A stretch of DNA of 61,903 nt from Candidatus Zixiibacteriota bacterium. GTDB lineage: Bacteria > Zixibacteria > MSB-5A5 > JAABVY01. The notes under the pieces are model-generated. The model saw only the letters and a list, made by a program, of their open reading frames with translations, had not been told where the DNA came from and made no database searches. Shown here piece after piece: positions 58,636-61,903 of this stretch. The position numbers and the translations under genes are program-made. Positions within the stretch are counted from its first letter, which is position 1. Each line of letters opens with the position of its first letter. The stretch lies in assembly GCA_011056555.1 (NCBI GenBank), contig DSEQ01000012.1, positions 1-61,903 on the forward strand. Reading direction: 5' to 3'.

Positions 58636-60399
58636 ATGAAAAAAACAGCTATATTTCTATTGATCCTTTTTCTGATTCCCAGCTTTGTCCCCCAGATCCT
58701 CCGGGCTGAAGATGGCGATTCGGAAACGAGGTTCAGCATCTGGCTGGGCGGCCATTACAATTCCTGGGAGGATTACGGCAAGAAGCTGGGCGAGTTCAGG
58801 CATATTTACGATGACGCTTATCCTGAAGCAAGTTTTAGCCTCTTCAACAGGGGCAGCAATTATTTCCTGAACCTGAATGGTCATTATTATGACAACAAGA
58901 ATATACGCGGCGATTTCACGGCCAGGTTCAAGAATCGGTTCGAAATCGATGTCAACTATATTTTGTTCAGGCGGCAGCTTCAGACCGATCTTCTGAATGA
59001 CATCAATGCCCGTGAAATGCTGGCCGATGGATCACCGGGCGGAAAAATGCTAACTCATGAGGACTTCGATCCCGGTTTTGATTTCAATTACGACCGGCAC
59101 AGGGTTGAATCGAAGATGGAATTTTTGATCGACGAGAAAAACGATATTCGGGTTACCGCGGCCCATCGCTTCTGGAATGATTCCGGGCATGAGCAGAGAG
59201 TGGCCTCGATGCATTGTTTTAGCTGTCATCTGACGTCGCAGGCGGTCGAAGTTGATCGAACCGTAAATCAGTTCAATCTTGGAATTGAAGGTAAGCCGGG
59301 CCCGGTAGGTGTCAGCTATAATTTCATCTACAGCAAATTCAGCTCTGATGCTCCCGCGCCGAGTATCTTCTATGATGAGGCCAAGCATCCGGTTAACGGC
59401 GGTTCAGCTGAGGAATTTGATTCACGTGTGATCTATGCCGGTGAAGATGTTATATACGCAACTTATCCCGAAACCGAGAAAATCGGCAACAAAGTCAGGT
59501 TCAGTTCGGATATAGGGAAGCACCGATTGAGCGGTTCCGCTTTTTATCACCGTTCCCAGAATGAGCTTTCTGACCTTGAGAATCAAATAATTGCGGGTCA
59601 ATATGATAACCTGGTTTCCGACACTTATGGCGGAACCCTTAATTTCAGCGCCCTTCTCAACAAAACCATGCGTCTTCTGGCAAAAACATCGGTCTCCAGA
59701 ACAAAGGCCGACGATATCATGGTCGAATTACCGCTCTGGCGCGAAGATCGTCCGGGCGGAGATCAGGATTTCAGTTTCATGCGCTATTCTTCTCTGGATC
59801 GGCTCAGGGGGGATGCCAGCCTGGAGATGATCATGCGCCTGAATCCGCAGACCACTTTATCAATCCTCGGAGGATATCAAGGCGTCAGGCGTGACGACTA
59901 TCCATACAAGGATGCTGATGACGCTACCAACCGCCTGATAGGTCAGGCCAAGGTGCGTTACCGTAAAGGCCTGGAATATTCGCTGGGATTCAAGTACAGG
60001 CTGGAGAAAACCTATAGCCCCTTCACCAGTTACCGTGGGCTTTTCGAAGCCTCCGGCCGAGAGGAAGGGCTCTCTCCCCTCGAAGGAAATACATTCATTT
60101 TTTATTTCCAGCGTGAGGACCTGAAATACCAGGATGTTACCTCATTGCCGACAATTGAACATGACCTGGAACTGACCGGCAATCTGAACCTGAACAGTAA
60201 AGTCAGCCTTAATGCCAATGTTCAATTGAGATTGGACCAGAATAATGATTTAGACAGCCTCGAAGTAGAACATACGTTCTTCCAGCCTTCATTGGGCTTT
60301 AATATCATGCCGACCATGGAATGGGTCTTTTCCGGAGGAATGCGCTACCAGATTCTCAAATCACGAGGGCCGGTGACGGTGGCCATGTTTGATGGGTGA
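58636..60399 (+). CDS. MtrB-like outer-membrane barrel, cut by an in-frame TGA
   Basis: The 587-residue product has a signal peptide (AIFLLILFLIPSFVPQILRA) and then barrel strands throughout (for example SFSLFNRGSNYFLNLNGHYY, LEYSLGFKYRLEKTYSPFTS). It should sheath the decahaem cytochrome encoded just upstream. Two things are odd. First, a CxxCH motif (C194-F-S-C197-H198) lies within the barrel sequence. MtrB porins may carry CxxC but not normally a haem motif. Second, the frame stops at TGA (codon 588, 60397-60399) and then runs on in the same frame for 141 codons of good barrel sequence ending in the expected C-terminal Phe. The truncated product would lack the terminal strands needed for membrane insertion. 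Confidence 0.85.
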   Translation: MKKTAIFLLILFLIPSFVPQILRAEDGDSETRFSIWLGGHYNSWEDYGKKLGEFRHIYDDAYPEASFSLFNRGSNYFLNLNGHYYDNKNIRGDFTARFKNRFEIDVNYILFRRQLQTDLLNDINAREMLADGSPGGKMLTHEDFDPGFDFNYDRHRVESKMEFLIDEKNDIRVTAAHRFWNDSGHEQRVASMHCFSCHLTSQAVEVDRTVNQFNLGIEGKPGPVGVSYNFIYSKFSSDAPAPSIFYDEAKHPVNGGSAEEFDSRVIYAGEDVIYATYPETEKIGNKVRFSSDIGKHRLSGSAFYHRSQNELSDLENQIIAGQYDNLVSDTYGGTLNFSALLNKTMRLLAKTSVSRTKADDIMVELPLWREDRPGGDQDFSFMRYSSLDRLRGDASLEMIMRLNPQTTLSILGGYQGVRRDDYPYKDADDATNRLIGQAKVRYRKGLEYSLGFKYRLEKTYSPFTSYRGLFEASGREEGLSPLEGNTFIFYFQREDLKYQDVTSLPTIEHDLELTGNLNLNSKVSLNANVQLRLDQNNDLDSLEVEHTFFQPSLGFNIMPTMEWVFSGGMRYQILKSRGPVTVAMFDG

Positions 60400-60825
60400 G
60401 CGGGCCATGTATTTGGTGACTCCGGTGGAGTCCTTCATTTTGGCTCTCTTTATACAGATGCTGATTACGAAAGCGAAGTACAGAGCATATATGGCTCTGT
60501 GGCATACATTCCAATGCCCCAACTCGCTTTGAATCTCAGCGGTTTTGTGGCAAAGAATACTTCCGCCTTTGAGCAAGTCGATATGCCCGAACCGGAAGAG
60601 GCGGTTGAACATCTGGATTATACTTTCGAGGATATGCATAAATATTCAGATCTGAACTATCTGAATTACCAGATTGGCGGGGGCGCAACATACAGTTTTG
60701 AGAACGGCATTAAATGGACAGTCGATGTGACCTATTATGGCCTTGATGACAGGCTGGGTTATGTTTACGGCGATGAGACCGGTTCGCTTGTTGTAGTTCG
60801 CTCTGGGGTGCAACTGGATTTTTAG
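60400..60825 (+). pseudogene. In-frame continuation of the MtrB-like barrel beyond TGA
   Basis: Directly after the TGA at 60397-60399 the same frame reads AGHVFGDSGGVLHFGSLYTD, then ADYESEVQSIYGSVAYIPMP, and continues to SLVVVRSGVQLDF with a TAG stop. This is evidently the rest of the barrel (full length 729 residues plus the UGA position). Whether the UGA is a mutation, an assembly error, a readthrough site or a selenocysteine codon is not decided by the sequence. A GACTCC-GGT-GGAGTC hairpin lies at 60418-60432, with its GG-containing loop 25-27 nt after the UGA. Confidence 0.75.
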
Positions 60826-60856
60826 AAATTCTCTCACTATATGACGTAAGTGAAAG

Positions 60857-60890
60857 CGCCCGTGGGAATTAAATGCACGGGCGTTTTTTT
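60857..60890 (+). terminator. Rho-independent terminator
   Basis: CGCCCGTG (60857-60864) pairs with CACGGGCG (60876-60883), followed by seven T residues. It lies 32 nt after the second stop of the barrel gene. The terminator sits after the full-length frame and not after the early TGA, consistent with the gene having been one unit. Confidence 0.92.
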
Positions 60891-60917
60891 GTTCAGGCAA
60901 TTTTTTTCAGAATCCCT

Positions 60918-60946
60918 TTGGATATATCTGTGTAAAAGTATATAAT
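60918..60946 (+). promoter_or_regulatory. Putative sigma-70 promoter of the tetrahaem cytochrome gene
   Basis: TTGGAT (60918-60923) and a consensus TATAAT (60941-60946) are spaced by 17 nt. They lie after the terminator at 60890 and about 107 nt before the ATG at 61053. Confidence 0.6.
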
Positions 60947-61052
60947 ATAAATAATATAGGGATGAAACAGTTACTGAATATGGAGAGTCTATCGCACCAA
61001 TAATAGCAAGAGAGGATCATTTTATCTGCTTTTGATAAGACTTGGAGGTCAC

Positions 61053-61607
61053 ATGTCAAAAAAACTATTTCTGATGCTCAGCGTTTTGACCTTTCTCTTC
61101 ATGATCTTTGCCATCGGTCTGGCTCAGGAGGAGAAGGCGGAGAAAAAAGAAGAGCCGGTATATCAGTATATCGGTGTTAAAAAATGTTCAATGTGCCACA
61201 AGAAAGATGGCACCACACCCTCCTGGGAAAAAACACCTCATGCTGATGCCTGGACCAACGTCGATACCCTGAAGCTTTCGGATGAAGAGAAGGAAGTCTG
61301 CAAGGGCTGTCATGCCACCGGCGTTACCGAGGACGGTGACTTTCTGGCCAACGTACAGTGCGAGGCCTGCCATGGTCCCGGAAGTGAATATAAGACCATG
61401 AAGATCATGAAAGACGTAGAATTGGCAATGAAGAACGGCCTTATCATTCCGGATGAGGAAACCTGCCTGAACTGCCACAATAAGGAAAAGGCTCCCGAGC
61501 AGTTCCATGCCGATATGCCCGAGAAATTCGACTATGCAAAAATGAAGGAAACGGGCATTCATGAGCTGCCTGAAGAAAAAGCGGAAGAAGCAAAAGAAAA
61601 AGAATAA
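61053..61607 (+). CDS. Tetrahaem cytochrome c (c554-like)
   Basis: The 184-residue periplasmic cytochrome has a signal peptide (LFLMLSVLTFLFMIFAIGLA) and four CxxCH motifs (CSMCH, CKGCH, CEACH, CLNCH). The arrangement YIGVKKCSMCHKKDGTTPSW, CKGCHATGVTEDG, VQCEACHGPGSEY, CLNCHNKEKAPEQF is that of cytochrome c554-type multihaem carriers. The tail is rich in Glu, Lys and Ala. It likely shuttles electrons between inner-membrane quinol oxidases and the porin-cytochrome complexes. The ATG at 61053 is chosen as TTGGAGG lies 5 nt upstream. The longer frame from 61032 has no ribosome site. Confidence 0.93.
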   Translation: MSKKLFLMLSVLTFLFMIFAIGLAQEEKAEKKEEPVYQYIGVKKCSMCHKKDGTTPSWEKTPHADAWTNVDTLKLSDEEKEVCKGCHATGVTEDGDFLANVQCEACHGPGSEYKTMKIMKDVELAMKNGLIIPDEETCLNCHNKEKAPEQFHADMPEKFDYAKMKETGIHELPEEKAEEAKEKE

Positions 61608-61635
61608 CTAATAATTCTAAATAAGTTGGTTTAAG

Positions 61636-61663
61636 GCGCCTCATATACCGAGGCGCTTTTTTT
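61636..61663 (+). terminator. Rho-independent terminator
   Basis: GCGCCTC (61636-61642) pairs with GAGGCGC (61650-61656), with a 7-nt loop and a run of seven T residues. It ends the tetrahaem cytochrome transcript. In the other direction it lies just past the stop of the convergent membrane protein gene and may serve both. Confidence 0.9.
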
Positions 61664-61672
61664 ATCTGCGCT

Positions 61673-61903
61673 CTATTCTATCTCGGTGTAATCTATCTCA
61701 GAGCCCAGCAGGCTATGCGGTATCAGGAAGATTATCAATGTAACGACCGATGCTATAATCGTCCGGACACGTCCGCCGCTGCGCCTGCGCAGGCGCCACA
61801 TTGCAATCAGCCAGAATAAAAGGGCAACGGCTGTTTTGGTGTCGGTCAAATCGGTTCCCAGGGGCCATCCGGTCCAGAATGCTCCGAAGGCAAACTTCTG
61901 CAC
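61673..61903 (-). CDS. Membrane protein, C-terminal part (5' end beyond window)
   Basis: The minus-strand frame is open to the right edge and ends with TAG at 61673-61675, giving at least 76 residues. The visible part has AFGAFWTGWPLGTDLTDTKT, a membrane helix (AVALLFWLIAMWRL), a basic loop (RRRSGGRVR) and another helix (TIIASVVTLIIFLIPHSLLG), then a short tail. A GTG at the very edge is unlikely to be the true start. I do not recognise the family from this fragment. The position next to cytochrome genes may mean an electron-transfer membrane subunit, but that is a guess. Confidence 0.7.
   Translation of the reverse strand: MQKFAFGAFWTGWPLGTDLTDTKTAVALLFWLIAMWRLRRRSGGRVRTIIASVVTLIIFLIPHSLLGSEIDYTEIE

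Noticed and set aside
60397..60399. Genome-wide reassignment of UGA as a sense codon
   Set aside because: Many genes here end normally with TGA, for example the encapsulin shell, SufC, OsmC and LigD polymerase genes.
60400..60500. Programmed frameshift in the barrel gene
   Set aside because: The continuation is in the same frame as the upstream part, so the interruption is a stop codon and not a shift.
1..61903. CRISPR arrays, tRNA, rRNA, tmRNA, insertion sequences or an origin
   Set aside because: I looked for spaced repeats, T-loop-like GTTCGAATC strings, transposase domains and DnaA-box clusters and found none that could be supported.

Overview
The window reads as a piece of chromosome from a Gram-negative, respiring bacterium that makes many c-type cytochromes. 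It has lipoproteins, outer-membrane barrels ending in Phe, periplasmic multihaem proteins and a Rieske/cytochrome b complex. By eye the composition is near 50% GC. No rRNA, tRNA or other marker gene is present, so the lineage is only a guess: an anaerobic or facultative metal-reducing type, perhaps from the FCB/Zixibacteria-like or deltaproteobacterial sphere. I see no transposase, integrase or CRISPR array.

Layout. (1) 1-8.5 kb, minus strand: a secreted beta-propeller/beta-helix protein cut by the left edge, then a two-component pair, namely a 1507-residue multi-PAS histidine kinase and its NtrC-type sigma-54 activator. (2) 8.5-12 kb: a decayed excisionase-like gene, a terminator, a 29-residue peptide gene, an encapsulin nanocompartment (EncFtn cargo plus shell), and a LuxR-type regulator with a degenerate receiver domain. 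(3) 12.2-40.1 kb, plus strand: about 26 collinear genes resembling a stress or dormancy island. It holds two six-BON-domain proteins around a three-gene split LigD, a CBS protein, PRC-barrel, coiled-coil and dodecin proteins, PfkB, a TreT-like trehalose synthase, a Ca2+-type P-ATPase, a baeRF protein, a minimal SufCB (SmsCB-like) pair, YqjD/YqjE-like membrane proteins, OsmC, DJ-1/PfpI, a Rieske-FAD reductase, a CopB-type ATPase and the complete pyruvate dehydrogenase complex. A fused OtsA-OtsB follows in the opposite direction. (4) 42.5-61.6 kb: an electron-transfer region encoding 74 c-haem motifs in eight cytochromes. It contains a Rieske/b6-type cytochrome b/nonahaem complex; a minus-strand operon that looks like a full route from quinol to the cell surface (MtrA-like cytochrome, porin, surface lipoprotein cytochrome, NapC-type quinol dehydrogenase); two very large cytochrome c-b fusions (19 and 8 c-haems); a TetR regulator; a second MtrA/MtrB-like pair whose barrel gene is interrupted by an in-frame TGA; and a tetrahaem cytochrome. 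A partial membrane protein gene runs off the right edge.

How it may work together. Regions 2 and 3 combine iron storage, Fe-S assembly, DNA-end repair, compatible solute synthesis, ion and copper homeostasis and acetyl-CoA supply. An operator-like dyad, CGTAT-N5-ATACG, lies upstream of both the encapsulin operon and the stress island, with the LuxR-type regulator gene between the copies. This suggests one regulator for both, but that is inference. Region 4 would carry electrons from the quinone pool across both membranes. The two divergent cytochrome operons share an intergenic region rich in dyads.
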